Source: Actinoplanes sp. DH11 (GTDB lineage: Bacteria; Actinomycetota; Actinomycetes; Mycobacteriales; Micromonosporaceae). From it: a DNA stretch of 64,000 bases. The stretch covers positions 1-64,000 of the forward strand of contig NZ_JAHWGU010000035.1 of NCBI RefSeq assembly GCF_020873875.1, read 5' to 3'. The notes below the pieces were generated by a model. That model saw nothing but the letters and a program-made list of their open reading frames with translations, was not told where the DNA came from and ran no database searches. Made by a program: the position numbers and the translations under genes. Positions 32,496-40,605 of the stretch are shown in pieces; the first letter of the stretch is position 1, and each line of letters begins with the position of its first letter.

Positions 32496-33335
32496 ATGAA
32501 CGGCCTCATCGGACTGGTCTTCGCCGGCGACGCCACCCAGGTCGGTGTCGAACCGTTCTTCATGGAACTGATCGCCGGCATGGAGGAGGCCCTGGCACCG
32601 CACGGCGCCACAGTCCTGCTTCTGGTCGTGCCGGACCGCGAGGCCGAACTGGGCGCCTACCGCCGCTGGTCCGCCGACCACACCGTGGACGCCGTGGTCG
32701 TCGTCAACCTCACCCACGACGACCCGCGCCCGGCCCTGCTCGCCGACCTGGGCCTGCCCGCCGTCCTCGCCGGCCACGGCGACACCGACCGCTTCCCCCG
32801 CGTGATCACCGACGACGCCGGCGCGGTCACGACCGCCGTCGAGGCGTTCGTCGCGCTCGGGCACCGCCACATCGCCCGCGTGACCGGCCCGAAAGCCCTG
32901 ATCCACACCGCCGAGCGGTCCGCCGCCATGCTCACGGCAGGACACACCCATGGTGTACGGGTCACCGAAGCCGAAGGCGACTACGGCCCCGAGTCCGCCG
33001 TCCGAGCCGTCCGCACCCTGCTCCGCACCGACCCGCCACCCACGGCCATGATCTTCGACAACGACGTGATGGCGGTGGCGGCCCTCGGCGAACTGTCCCG
33101 CTCCGGCATCCCCGTGCCCGCCCGCCTCAGCCTCCTCGCCCTGGACGACTCGCCCCTCTGCGAACTATCGTCGCCGCCGCTCTCCGCTCTCAGCAAGAAC
33201 GTCCACGCCCACGGCCTGATCCTCGCCCGCGCCGTTCTCGCCGCCGTCGCGGGCCAGCCGCCGACCGACCACCCGGGCCCCGTCCCACACCTGATCCACC
33301 GGGCCACCACGGGCCCCGCCTTTGACCGTCTCTGA
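32496..33335 (+). CDS. LacI-type ligand-binding protein lacking the HTH
   Basis: The 279-aa protein starts at NGLIGLVFAGDATQVGVEPFF, exactly where the sugar-binding core of a LacI regulator normally begins. The rest is the periplasmic-binding-like fold: VITDDAGAVTTAVEAFVALGHRHIARVTG, AMIFDNDVMAVAALGELSRSGIPVPARLSLLALDDS. The usual HTH of about 60 residues is absent; upstream in frame is only the tail of the mannosidase frame, and the ATG at 32482 meets TGA after five codons. It may sense a mannoside without binding DNA, or have lost its HTH by deletion. Confidence 0.82.
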   Translation: MNGLIGLVFAGDATQVGVEPFFMELIAGMEEALAPHGATVLLLVVPDREAELGAYRRWSADHTVDAVVVVNLTHDDPRPALLADLGLPAVLAGHGDTDRFPRVITDDAGAVTTAVEAFVALGHRHIARVTGPKALIHTAERSAAMLTAGHTHGVRVTEAEGDYGPESAVRAVRTLLRTDPPPTAMIFDNDVMAVAALGELSRSGIPVPARLSLLALDDSPLCELSSPPLSALSKNVHAHGLILARAVLAAVAGQPPTDHPGPVPHLIHRATTGPAFDRL

Positions 33336-33389
33336 TCAGCCGGTCGCCCCTCTGATCAGCCGGTCGCCCCCTGATCAGCCGGTCGCCCC
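33331..33389. repeat. 20-bp tandem repeat spanning the LacI-like stop codon
   Basis: TCTGATCAGCCGGTCGCCCC occurs at 33331 and 33351, then a 19-bp copy at 33371. The TGA of the LacI-like gene is at 33333-33335, inside the first copy. Degenerate copies continue to about 33465. Confidence 0.9.
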
Positions 33390-34267
33390 TGGTGGGCCGG
33401 TGGGCCTCTGGCCAGCCGGTCGCTTCTGGTCAGGCGGTGGGCCTCTGGTCAGCCGGTGGGCACCCCGCCCTGCCGTCGCCCTCCTTGTGCCCGACGTCCG
33501 AGCGCCAGTGCTATCCCGTCTTGAGCCGCCTGCCGCAGACAGCTCGAATTCGATCATCACGGTGGCCGCAATCAGCAGTGGGCTGGGGTCTACTTCGTGC
33601 GGCTGCCTGGTGTCTGTCCGGTGAGTGAGTGCTTCGCGCTGGGCTGTCACTGGTGGCTGGTTGGAGTGGGGTTGGAGCAGCCACCAGTGACAGCTGGTTG
33701 GGTCGGGGCAGCCATGAGTGACAGCTGGTGGGTCGGTCCGGTGGGCGCGGTCGGCGGTGGGCGGTTCACCTTGTGTGGGTGCCACGGGTTTGTGCGGTGA
33801 GTGCTTCGGCCTGGGCTGTCACTGGTGGCTGGTTCTGGCGGGGTTCGAGCAGCCGTGGGTGACAGCTGGTCGGGTCGAGGCAGCCACCAGTGACAGCTGG
33901 TTGGGTCGGGGCAGCCGTGGGTGACAGCTGGTGGGTCGGTTCGGCAATCACCGGTGGGTGCGGTCGGCGGTGGGCGGGTTCACCTTGTGTGGGGTGCCAT
34001 GGGTCTGCGTCGGGCTGGGCTGTCACTGGTGGCTGGTTGGAGTGGGGTTGGAGCAGCCACCAGTGACAGCTGGTTGGGTTGGGGCAGCCGTGGGTGACAG
34101 CTGGTTGGGTCGGCCGGTCGTTCTGGGCGGCGGACTTGCCGGGACGGCTACCGGCAACCGGGATGTTGGCCCTGGCCGGGAGGTTGGCCCTGGCCGAAAG
34201 GTTGGTTCCGGGCCGGGAGGTTGGTTTTGGCCGGGACGTCGGTCCCGGCCGGCGGGGCGGGTGGGGG
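33390..34267. repeat. gene-free region built of inverted-arm repeats
   Basis: No gene is seen in this stretch of about 880 bp. CTGTCACTGGTGGCTG occurs at 33644, 33816 and 34020, and its exact reverse complement CAGCCACCAGTGACAG at 33678, 33881 and 34054, giving three 16-bp hairpin-capable pairs. Variant arms (CAGCCATGAGTGACAG, CAGCCGTGGGTGACAG) intersperse them, linked by GGTTGGGTCGGGG. After 34110 a different GGCCGGGAGGTTGG unit repeats about five times. Confidence 0.9.
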
Positions 34268-35044
34268 TCAGTGGACCAGTGTCATGCGGCCGGACTCCAG
34301 GTCGTAGCGTGCGCCCACCACGGCCGTCCGGCCGTGGTCGACGGATTCGCGGACGATTTCGCTGGTGGACACCAGGGCGGCGGCCTGGGCTCGGACGTTG
34401 GCGCGGACCGCGTGTTCGACGCCGTCGGGGTCGTTGACGTACGGGGTGACGATGGGACGCAGCGCCGACACGATCGTGCCGATGTGGCCGGGGGCGGTGC
34501 CGCCGGTGCGGATGGCGTTCAGGGTGGCCGAGACGGCGCCGCAGCGTTCGTGGCCGAGGACGACGATCAGGGGCGGGGCGAACTCCTCCACCGCGTACTC
34601 GATGCTGCCCAGCAGCAGGTCGTCGACGATGTTGCCGGCGACGCGGTTGTCGAAGACGTCACCGAGGCCCTGGTCGAACAACACCTCCGGGGGTACGCGG
34701 GAGTCCGCGCAGCCGAGGACGATCACGAACGGGTGCTGGGCGGGAGCGGTCTCCCGTACCCTCGCCAGGTCTTGATGGGGGTGCCGTGAGTGGCCGGAGG
34801 CGAAGCGCCGGTTGCCTGCCAGGATCGCCTCGAGGGCGCGGCGCGGGGTGTCCGGTGTCGGCGCGGTGCGGGCCGGGGTGGTGCCGGCCGGAGCGGTGCC
34901 GGCCGGGGCGGTGCCGGCCGGGGCGGTGCCGGCCGGGGCGATGCCGGCCGGGGCGGACGCGGCGGCCCCGGAGAGGGTGAGTGAGCCGGCCAGGGCCCCG
35001 CCCGCGGTGAACAGCGCGCGGCGGCGGAGCGAGGTGTGCAACAT
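34268..35044 (-). CDS. exported beta-class carbonic anhydrase (Tat signal)
   Basis: The 258-aa protein has a Tat-like signal (LRRRALFTAGGALAGSLTLS), a linker of five PAGTA-type pentapeptides encoded by a 15-bp DNA repeat at about 34872-34960, and a beta-carbonic-anhydrase domain with zinc ligands Cys and Asp in VLGCADSRVPPE, and His and Cys in VLGHERCGAVSA. It hydrates CO2 to bicarbonate, probably outside the membrane. The start at 35044 is backed by GGAG 6 nt upstream. It stands alone next to the repeat-rich region. Confidence 0.9.
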   Translation of the reverse strand: MLHTSLRRRALFTAGGALAGSLTLSGAAASAPAGIAPAGTAPAGTAPAGTAPAGTTPARTAPTPDTPRRALEAILAGNRRFASGHSRHPHQDLARVRETAPAQHPFVIVLGCADSRVPPEVLFDQGLGDVFDNRVAGNIVDDLLLGSIEYAVEEFAPPLIVVLGHERCGAVSATLNAIRTGGTAPGHIGTIVSALRPIVTPYVNDPDGVEHAVRANVRAQAAALVSTSEIVRESVDHGRTAVVGARYDLESGRMTLVH

Positions 35045-35282
35045 CGGATCTCCAAGCATTGACGGATGACGACGCATTCTGTGTCCGCGGGCGCGGCGCG
35101 GCCCAGCCATTTATCGGCCTCACGACATAAGAAGATCAATGCGCCGGCGCAGGTGGGGGCCGCTGACCTGCCACTTCGGGCACCGGGCGTGGGCCGGGCC
35201 GTGATCGGGCTCACCGGCGGGATCCGGGTGCGGGACCGGAATGGATTTGCGTGCGGGGTGGCCGCGTCGCAAGCTACCCGGC

Positions 35283-35807
35283 ATGGAACCGCCCGAGATG
35301 ATCAATGCTGGTGAGCTGGTGCTGAAGCGCTGGGAACCGGAGTGGGCCGACGAGGCCGCCGCCGCGGTGCGCGAGTCGCTGCCGGAGCTGAAGCCGTGGC
35401 TGCCGTGGGCCACCGACGGATACGACCGGGCCGCCGCGTCGGCCTACATCACCATGTCGGTGCAGGGCTGGGCCGAGGGCACCGAGTTCAACTACGCCAT
35501 CTTCACCACCGTCGGCGAGCTGATCGGCTCGATCGGGCTGATGACCCGGTTCGGGCCAGGTGCGCTGGAGATCGGCTACTGGTTGCGCACACCGTGGGCG
35601 GGGCGCGGCCACATGACGGCGGCGGTGCGCGTGCTGGCCCGGGTGGCGCTGAGCCTGCCCGGCATCGAGCGGGTGGTGATCCGGCACGACGAGGCCAACG
35701 GCGCGTCCGCCGCGGTGGCGGCGAAGGCGGGCTTCGTCGAGGTCGGCCGGGTCGCCGCCGAACCGGACGGCACCCGCACCGACGTGCTGCGCGAGCTCCG
35801 GGCCTGA
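35283..35807 (+). CDS. GNAT-family acetyltransferase (RimJ/RimL-like)
   Basis: The 174-aa protein matches ribosomal-protein-type N-acetyltransferases: LVLKRWEPEWADEAAAAV, LKPWLPWATDG, GSIGLMTRFGPGALEIGYWL and the acetyl-CoA loop WAGRGHMTAAVR, then ERVVIRHDEANGASAAVAAKAGF. It transfers acetyl from CoA to a protein or small amine; the target is unknown. The start at ATG 35283 is chosen because upstream codons are not conserved in type; its RBS is weak. The 238 bp before it hold no other gene. Confidence 0.88.
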   Translation: MEPPEMINAGELVLKRWEPEWADEAAAAVRESLPELKPWLPWATDGYDRAAASAYITMSVQGWAEGTEFNYAIFTTVGELIGSIGLMTRFGPGALEIGYWLRTPWAGRGHMTAAVRVLARVALSLPGIERVVIRHDEANGASAAVAAKAGFVEVGRVAAEPDGTRTDVLRELRA

Positions 35808-35901
35808 GGAGGGTACGGCGGTGCGGATCCGGGTGGAGGCGTGGCAGTAGGCCGCCACCCGACGGATGGCCGGCGGATCATCCCGCGTGCGTGGCCGGCG
35901 G

Positions 35902-36264
35902 TCAGCCGGGCCGATCGGCCCGGGCCTGCTTCGCCCGGGGTGTCGCCAGCAGGGCGAAGATCGCGAGCAGGGCGGCGACGAGCAGGCCTGCGCCGATCAC
36001 GAAGCCGCGGTCCAGGCCGTCCGGGGCGAGGACGACGCCGGCGGCCGCCGCGGCCGCGGCGCCGGTGAGCATGGTCCAGCGGGCGGGGCGCGGGCGGCCG
36101 GACGCGGCCGTGACGGAGCCGAGCAGGCCCGAGACGCCGGCGATCAGGAACGGTCCGGCCAGGCCGGGGGCGCGGCGGCTCAGCAGGTCGGCGCCGACGC
36201 CGGTCATCAGGGTGAACACCACGACGGCGGCGGCGTATCGGGCCAGGCGCATCCGGTTTCCCAC
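35902..36264 (-). CDS. small membrane protein
   Basis: The 120-aa protein has about four hydrophobic segments (residues 9-26, 37-50, 64-78, 88-107) and basic ends (MRLARY, PRAKQARADR). No known family is recognised. It is convergent with the GNAT gene and divergent from the hydrolase at 36311, with 46 bp between the start codons. Confidence 0.65.
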   Translation of the reverse strand: MGNRMRLARYAAAVVVFTLMTGVGADLLSRRAPGLAGPFLIAGVSGLLGSVTAASGRPRPARWTMLTGAAAAAAAGVVLAPDGLDRGFVIGAGLLVAALLAIFALLATPRAKQARADRPG

Positions 36265-36310
36265 GACGTCACCCTACGGCGGTCGTCTATTTTGATGATA
36301 CGTTCGCACC

Positions 36311-37183
36311 ATGAAAACCGCTGAAGGCGTCAGCGCGTTCACCAGTACGGCCGGTCAGGAGCGGTTCGACACCGCCTACCGGGCGGCGCTCGCGCGGCTG
36401 CTGCCCGGCGGAACCGACCCCATCCGGGTGACCACGGGTTACGGCGAGGCCGTCGCCTACCGCGGCGGCGCCGCCACCGGGACGCCCGTGGTGCTGCTGC
36501 CCGGTGCCGGTGGGAACGCGCTGACCTGGTACCACTACGCCGAACGCCTCGGCCGGCGCCACCCGGTGATCGCCCTGGATCCGATCGGGGAGCCCGGCGC
36601 CGCCCGGCAGACCCGTCCGCTCAGCACCGAACGGGACGTCGTCACGTGCCTGGACGAGACCCTCGACGGCCTCGGCCTGGACGGCGCCCACTTGGTCGGC
36701 ATGTCCTACGGCGGCTGGGCGGCGCTTCGCTACGACCAGGAGTTCCCCGGCCGCACGGCCAGCCTCACCCTGCTCGACCCGGGCGGCTTCGGGGCGATCG
36801 GCGCGCGGTTCTGGATCTGGCTGCTCGCCGGCGGGCTCGCCGGTCTCAGCCCGGCACCGGTGCGCCGCCGCCTGGCCGGGCTCGTCCGCAACGCCACGCT
36901 GCGCGACGACGAGCTGATGTCACTGTTCCCGCTGACCATGAAGTTCCGCCGCCGGTTGCCCGTACCGTCGCCGTTCTCGGACGCCGACCTGGCCGCGGTG
37001 AGCGTGCCCACGCTGGTTCTGCTCGGGGAGCGCAGCGCGCTCTACCCGGCCGCCGCGGTCGCGCGGCGGCTGCGCACGGCCATGCCGGCGGCGCGGGTGG
37101 AGCTGGTGCCCGGTGCGTCGCACGACCTGCCGGTGCACTCGCCGGAGCTGGTGGCCGATCGCATCGAGGCGTTCCTCGTCTGA
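36311..37183 (+). CDS. alpha/beta hydrolase
   Basis: The 290-aa protein has oxyanion loop LLPGAGGNALTW, nucleophile elbow LVGMSYGGWAALRY (Ser about residue 136), an acid region VLLGERSALYP and the catalytic His in VPGASHDLPVHSPE near residue 274. The GMSYGG elbow is typical of esterases and carboxylesterase-like hydrolases. It is followed 12 bp later by a DUF6882 gene, suggesting a shared transcript. The substrate is unknown. Confidence 0.88.
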   Translation: MKTAEGVSAFTSTAGQERFDTAYRAALARLLPGGTDPIRVTTGYGEAVAYRGGAATGTPVVLLPGAGGNALTWYHYAERLGRRHPVIALDPIGEPGAARQTRPLSTERDVVTCLDETLDGLGLDGAHLVGMSYGGWAALRYDQEFPGRTASLTLLDPGGFGAIGARFWIWLLAGGLAGLSPAPVRRRLAGLVRNATLRDDELMSLFPLTMKFRRRLPVPSPFSDADLAAVSVPTLVLLGERSALYPAAAVARRLRTAMPAARVELVPGASHDLPVHSPELVADRIEAFLV

Positions 37184-37195
37184 GATGGTGGCCCG

Positions 37196-37861
37196 GTGTC
37201 CGCATTCGACGAACTGTTCGCTCAGCATGTCGCCACCGCCTACGGCCGCCAGCTCGCTCTCGCCGACCTGATCGGGGAGCGGGACTGGCAGCTGGATCTG
37301 ACCGAGGGGGTCGCCACGTTCGGGGGCGAGCTGCGCTACCCGATCCAGCTCCTCGGAACCGAGAGTCACTCCACCGAGACCTGGCTGTGGGCCTGGGCGA
37401 ACACCGGCAGCAACCTGCCCGCGCCCCTGGTGCATCTGAGCGAATGGATGCGGGAGTATGGGCGGCAAACGGGCGTGGCGGAGCTGACCGAGGCGTCGTT
37501 CCCGCTCGACCGGGCCGACGGCGCGCGGCTCGCCCTGATCGCTTCCGGACTTACCGGGCGGTGTTACTACCGGGGGCCGTACGACGGTGGTGCGGTCTTC
37601 TTCCACCTGGAGGGCCTGCCCCCGGAGGTCACCGCGCCGGTTTCGCCCGAACGGGCGTTCCTCGTGCTCGGACAGGTGATCCAGACGTTCCCGGTCGATC
37701 ACCGGAGCGTGCTGCGGGCGTTCCTGCACCAGCAGGGCTGGTCGGTCGAGGAGAGCCCGGAGTTGGTCGTCGGCAGGCACCCGGGCGGCAGCGAGATGCG
37801 CGTCGACCTCGACGAGCAGGGCCGCATCAGCCGGGTCTCCGGCCAGGTCAAGCCGGGCTGA
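37196..37861 (+). CDS. DUF6882-type protein
   Basis: The 221-aa protein has the DUF6882 pattern: FDELFAQHVATAYGRQLALAD, then WQLDLTEGVATFG, then ETWLWAWANTGSNLP, and later GRCYYRGPYDGGAVFF. These proteins are found widely in actinomycetes, often near secretion or immunity-type genes, with no known activity. It is likely cotranscribed with the hydrolase 12 bp upstream. Confidence 0.75.
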   Translation: MSAFDELFAQHVATAYGRQLALADLIGERDWQLDLTEGVATFGGELRYPIQLLGTESHSTETWLWAWANTGSNLPAPLVHLSEWMREYGRQTGVAELTEASFPLDRADGARLALIASGLTGRCYYRGPYDGGAVFFHLEGLPPEVTAPVSPERAFLVLGQVIQTFPVDHRSVLRAFLHQQGWSVEESPELVVGRHPGGSEMRVDLDEQGRISRVSGQVKPG

Positions 37862-37937
37862 CCGCACTACGCCGCCCCGCGCTGCCCCCGCGCTGCCCCG
37901 CGTCGCGCCCGGCAGGGAGCGGAGCGCTGAGCCCGGG

Positions 37938-38615
37938 TCAGTGCACCTGGCCGGCCCATCGCTCGGCGTCGTCGCGGGGGTGGTAACCGATCGCCGCACC
38001 GCCGGTGGCGGGCCACCAGCGGCGGGTGTTGGCGGAGACACCCCAGACGAGGTGGTAGCCGTCGGCGGTGAGGGCGGCCGCGACCAGCCGGGCGGCGTCG
38101 CCGGGGGAGAGCCAGACCGACAGGTCGCGGACGTCGGCGGGGCGGTCCAGGCAGTGGCCGATGCGCAGGCACACCACGTGCAGGCCGTGCACGTCGTGGT
38201 AGAGCCGGCCCAGTGACTCGACGGCGGCCTTGCTCCAGCCGTAGAACGAGTCCGGCCGCGGTGGTGCGTCGTCGGGCAGGCCGTGCTGGTCGTGGCGGCC
38301 GGTCGCGTGGTTGCTGGAGGCGATGACGACGCGCGGGACACCGGCTTTCGCGGCGGCTCGCAGGACGTGTTCGGTTCCCCGTACGTTCGTGTCCAGAACG
38401 GCCTCGAACGACGCCTCCCGGGGGATGCCGCCCAGATGGACCACCGCGCTGGCGCCGCGCATCCGCCGTTCGACCGCGGCTGCGTCGGTGAGGTCCAGCG
38501 CCTCGATGCCGGGCGACGGCTCGAGGTCGGTGAGCAGCCAGGGGATCTCCGGCAGCCGGGGGTGCAGCATCCGCCCGATGCGCCCTGCGGCGCCGGTCAT
38601 CAGCACGAAGCTCAT
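37938..38615 (-). CDS. NAD-dependent epimerase/dehydratase, uronate dehydrogenase-like
   Basis: The 225-aa extended short-chain dehydrogenase has the Rossmann motif TGAAGRIGR at residues 7-15, DLTDAAAVERRMRGASAVVHLGG, and the catalytic Tyr-Lys pair in SFYGWSKAAVE (about Tyr124-Lys128). Its short length and ASSNHATG motif resemble uronate dehydrogenases, which oxidise galacturonate or glucuronate. It is monocistronic between a convergent DUF6882 gene and the CheY-like gene. Confidence 0.85.
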   Translation of the reverse strand: MSFVLMTGAAGRIGRMLHPRLPEIPWLLTDLEPSPGIEALDLTDAAAVERRMRGASAVVHLGGIPREASFEAVLDTNVRGTEHVLRAAAKAGVPRVVIASSNHATGRHDQHGLPDDAPPRPDSFYGWSKAAVESLGRLYHDVHGLHVVCLRIGHCLDRPADVRDLSVWLSPGDAARLVAAALTADGYHLVWGVSANTRRWWPATGGAAIGYHPRDDAERWAGQVH

Positions 38616-38684
38616 GCCGCCCGGATGCCCGCCTCCGCTGATCTCATGCGGACGAAGCCGACCTCAGCCGGGAAGGACCCGGCC

Positions 38685-39122
38685 TCAGCTGGGGAGGATC
38701 GCGATCTCGCTGTAGAAGTGGTTGATCTTCCGGACGGCGGCCTCGAAGGAATCGAGATCCATCGGCTTGGAGACGTACGCGTTCGCGTGCTCCGCGTAAC
38801 TCGCGGTGATGTCCGGCCCGGCCGTGGACGTGGTCAGCACGACGATCGGGATGCTCTTGAGGCTTTCGTCCCGCTTGATCTCGGCGAGCACCTCGTGCCC
38901 GCTCATCCGCGGCATGTTCAGGTCGAGCAGCACCAGGTCCGGCCGCGGCTCGTCGGCGTAGCGGCCGATCCGGCGCAGGTAGTCGAGCGCCTCCCGGCCG
39001 TCCTCGACCGAGTGCACCACCGGTGGCTCGGGGACGCTCAGCAGAGCCTCCTCGATCATCAGGGTGTCCGCCGCGTCGTCGTCGACGACCAGCACGTGCT
39101 GTAACCGCGTGACACCCGACAT
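38685..39122 (-). CDS. single-domain CheY-like response regulator
   Basis: The 145-aa protein is a stand-alone receiver: acidic pocket DDD (14-16), phosphoacceptor Asp67 in LVLLDLNMPRMSG, Thr in VVLTTSTAG and Lys in AYVSKPMD. It resembles the Rcp1-type regulators that pair with phytochrome or orphan kinases. No kinase gene is near, so its partner is elsewhere. It is divergent from the MoxR-cluster membrane gene with 68 bp between. Confidence 0.9.
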   Translation of the reverse strand: MSGVTRLQHVLVVDDDAADTLMIEEALLSVPEPPVVHSVEDGREALDYLRRIGRYADEPRPDLVLLDLNMPRMSGHEVLAEIKRDESLKSIPIVVLTTSTAGPDITASYAEHANAYVSKPMDLDSFEAAVRKINHFYSEIAILPS

Positions 39123-39190
39123 CGTTGCCCCCAAGTTTCTGTGCTTGGTGGCAAACAATACGGCAGCGTGATCACCTAGGATTGCCCGCC

Positions 39191-40057
39191 ATGCGGGATG
39201 GGGCAGTGGCGTCGGGTTCCACGGTGCCTGCCGTCGTCCCGATGCGGCCGATGACGGCCGGCGAACTCCTCGACGCCGGGGCGGCCCTGCTGCGCCAGCG
39301 GGCCCTGCCACTGTTCGCCCTGGCCGCCCCGCTGGCCGCCGGGGAGCAGCTGATCCTGGCCCGGTTGCGCGACGGCGCCGGCGTGAGCGCGCCCACCTAT
39401 CTGCCGGATTTCGGGAACCTGTCCGGCTGGTGGGCGGTCGCCGCGATCGGCTTCGGCCTGGAGACGGTGATCCTGGTGCTGCTCGGCGGGTACGCCGGAG
39501 CGGCCGCCGCCCCCGCCCTGCTCGGCCGCCACGTTCGCCACCGCACGCTCTGGTCGCGGACCCGGCCGCTCCCGCTGGCAGCCTTGGCCGCCGTCGCCGG
39601 GGTGCTCGCCGCCGTCGCCGCGTACTGCGGGTTCGTGCCCTGGCTCATCCTCTACGGGCTCATCGGCCTGGCCGCGCCGCTGCTCACCCTGAACCGGGCA
39701 CCCGGCCCGATCGCCGCGCTGGGCCGTTCGGTGCGGGTCTCGGCGCGCAGCGGGTTGCGGCCGGCGCTGATCCGCCTGCTCGGGTACGCCACCTGGTTCC
39801 TGGTGCGGTTCGCGTTCGGCACCGCCTGGGTGGCGGCGGCGTCGCAGATCGGGGTCTCGCTGCGGCCGGAGCTGCTGGCGTGGGTGGTGCCGGTCGCCTG
39901 GGCGCTGGCGAATACGGTTGCCTACGCGGCGCTGGCCTGTCTGGACGCGGTGCTGCTGCTGGAGGTGCGGATCCGGACCGAGGGGCTGGACATCGAGATC
40001 GGGCAGGCGCGGGCGCGCGGCGAGGACGGATCGGCCGTGCTGGTGGACGCGGCATGA
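39191..40057 (+). CDS. membrane protein, first gene of the MoxR cluster
   Basis: The 288-aa protein has six or so membrane helices, a MTAGELLDAGAALLR segment typical of glycerophosphoryl-diester-like membrane proteins in such clusters, and a polar C-terminal tail LRVEVRIRTEGLDIEIG-like (here LEVRIRTEGLDIEIG). Function unknown. Its stop overlaps the next ATG by 4 bp, starting a five-gene coupled operon (39191-44151). Confidence 0.82.
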   Translation: MRDGAVASGSTVPAVVPMRPMTAGELLDAGAALLRQRALPLFALAAPLAAGEQLILARLRDGAGVSAPTYLPDFGNLSGWWAVAAIGFGLETVILVLLGGYAGAAAAPALLGRHVRHRTLWSRTRPLPLAALAAVAGVLAAVAAYCGFVPWLILYGLIGLAAPLLTLNRAPGPIAALGRSVRVSARSGLRPALIRLLGYATWFLVRFAFGTAWVAAASQIGVSLRPELLAWVVPVAWALANTVAYAALACLDAVLLLEVRIRTEGLDIEIGQARARGEDGSAVLVDAA

Positions 40058-40605
40058 CGCGGGCGTACGACGAGTGGGTCGCGAACCTCTTCGACGTGGT
40101 GCCGGGCCGGGTCGTGCTGCTGACCCTGTTCCTCGTCACGCTGGCGGTGTCCGTCCTCTGGCACCGGTACCCGGCATGGGTGCCGCGGCACTGGCCACGA
40201 TGGCGCACGCCGTCCTTCCGCCGTCCCCGGGCACCCCGGTTCCGGTCGGCTCCCCAGGACGCCCAGCAGGCCCCCGCGCCGAGGCGCGGGGCCCGGCCGG
40301 CGCCCGCCGACGCCGACGCCCTGGCCGCCGGCGGCCACTACGACGAGGCCATCCGGCAACGTCTGCGCGACACCGTCCGTGACCTCACCCGGGCCGGCCT
40401 GATCGCGCCGCAACCCGGGACGACGGCCGCCGAACTGGCCCTGGTCGCCGCCGGCAACCAGCCGGCGATCGCCCCCGCACTGGACGCCGCGACCACGCTG
40501 TTCTCCGAGGTCTGGTACGGCGAGCAGCCCGCCGGCCCGGAGCAGGACGCCCGGATGCGGCGGCTCACCGACGAGGTACGCACCGCCGTGGGCGGACTGC
40601 GGTGA
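40054..40605 (+). CDS. DUF4129 protein
   Basis: The 183-aa protein has one membrane helix (about residues 19-35), a basic/Pro-rich linker, and the DUF4129 domain: GGHYDEAIRQRLRDTVRDL, PGTTAAELALVA and FSEVWYGEQPAGPEQDARM. Members accompany MoxR/DUF58 genes and transglutaminase-like systems in envelope maturation. Its ATG and stop both overlap neighbours (ATGA, GTGA). Confidence 0.88.
   Translation: MTRAYDEWVANLFDVVPGRVVLLTLFLVTLAVSVLWHRYPAWVPRHWPRWRTPSFRRPRAPRFRSAPQDAQQAPAPRRGARPAPADADALAAGGHYDEAIRQRLRDTVRDLTRAGLIAPQPGTTAAELALVAAGNQPAIAPALDAATTLFSEVWYGEQPAGPEQDARMRRLTDEVRTAVGGLR

Noticed and set aside
33590..34110. CRISPR-like regular repeats
   Set aside because: The arms are spaced irregularly, occur in both orientations, the intervening sequence is itself repetitive, and no cas gene is present.
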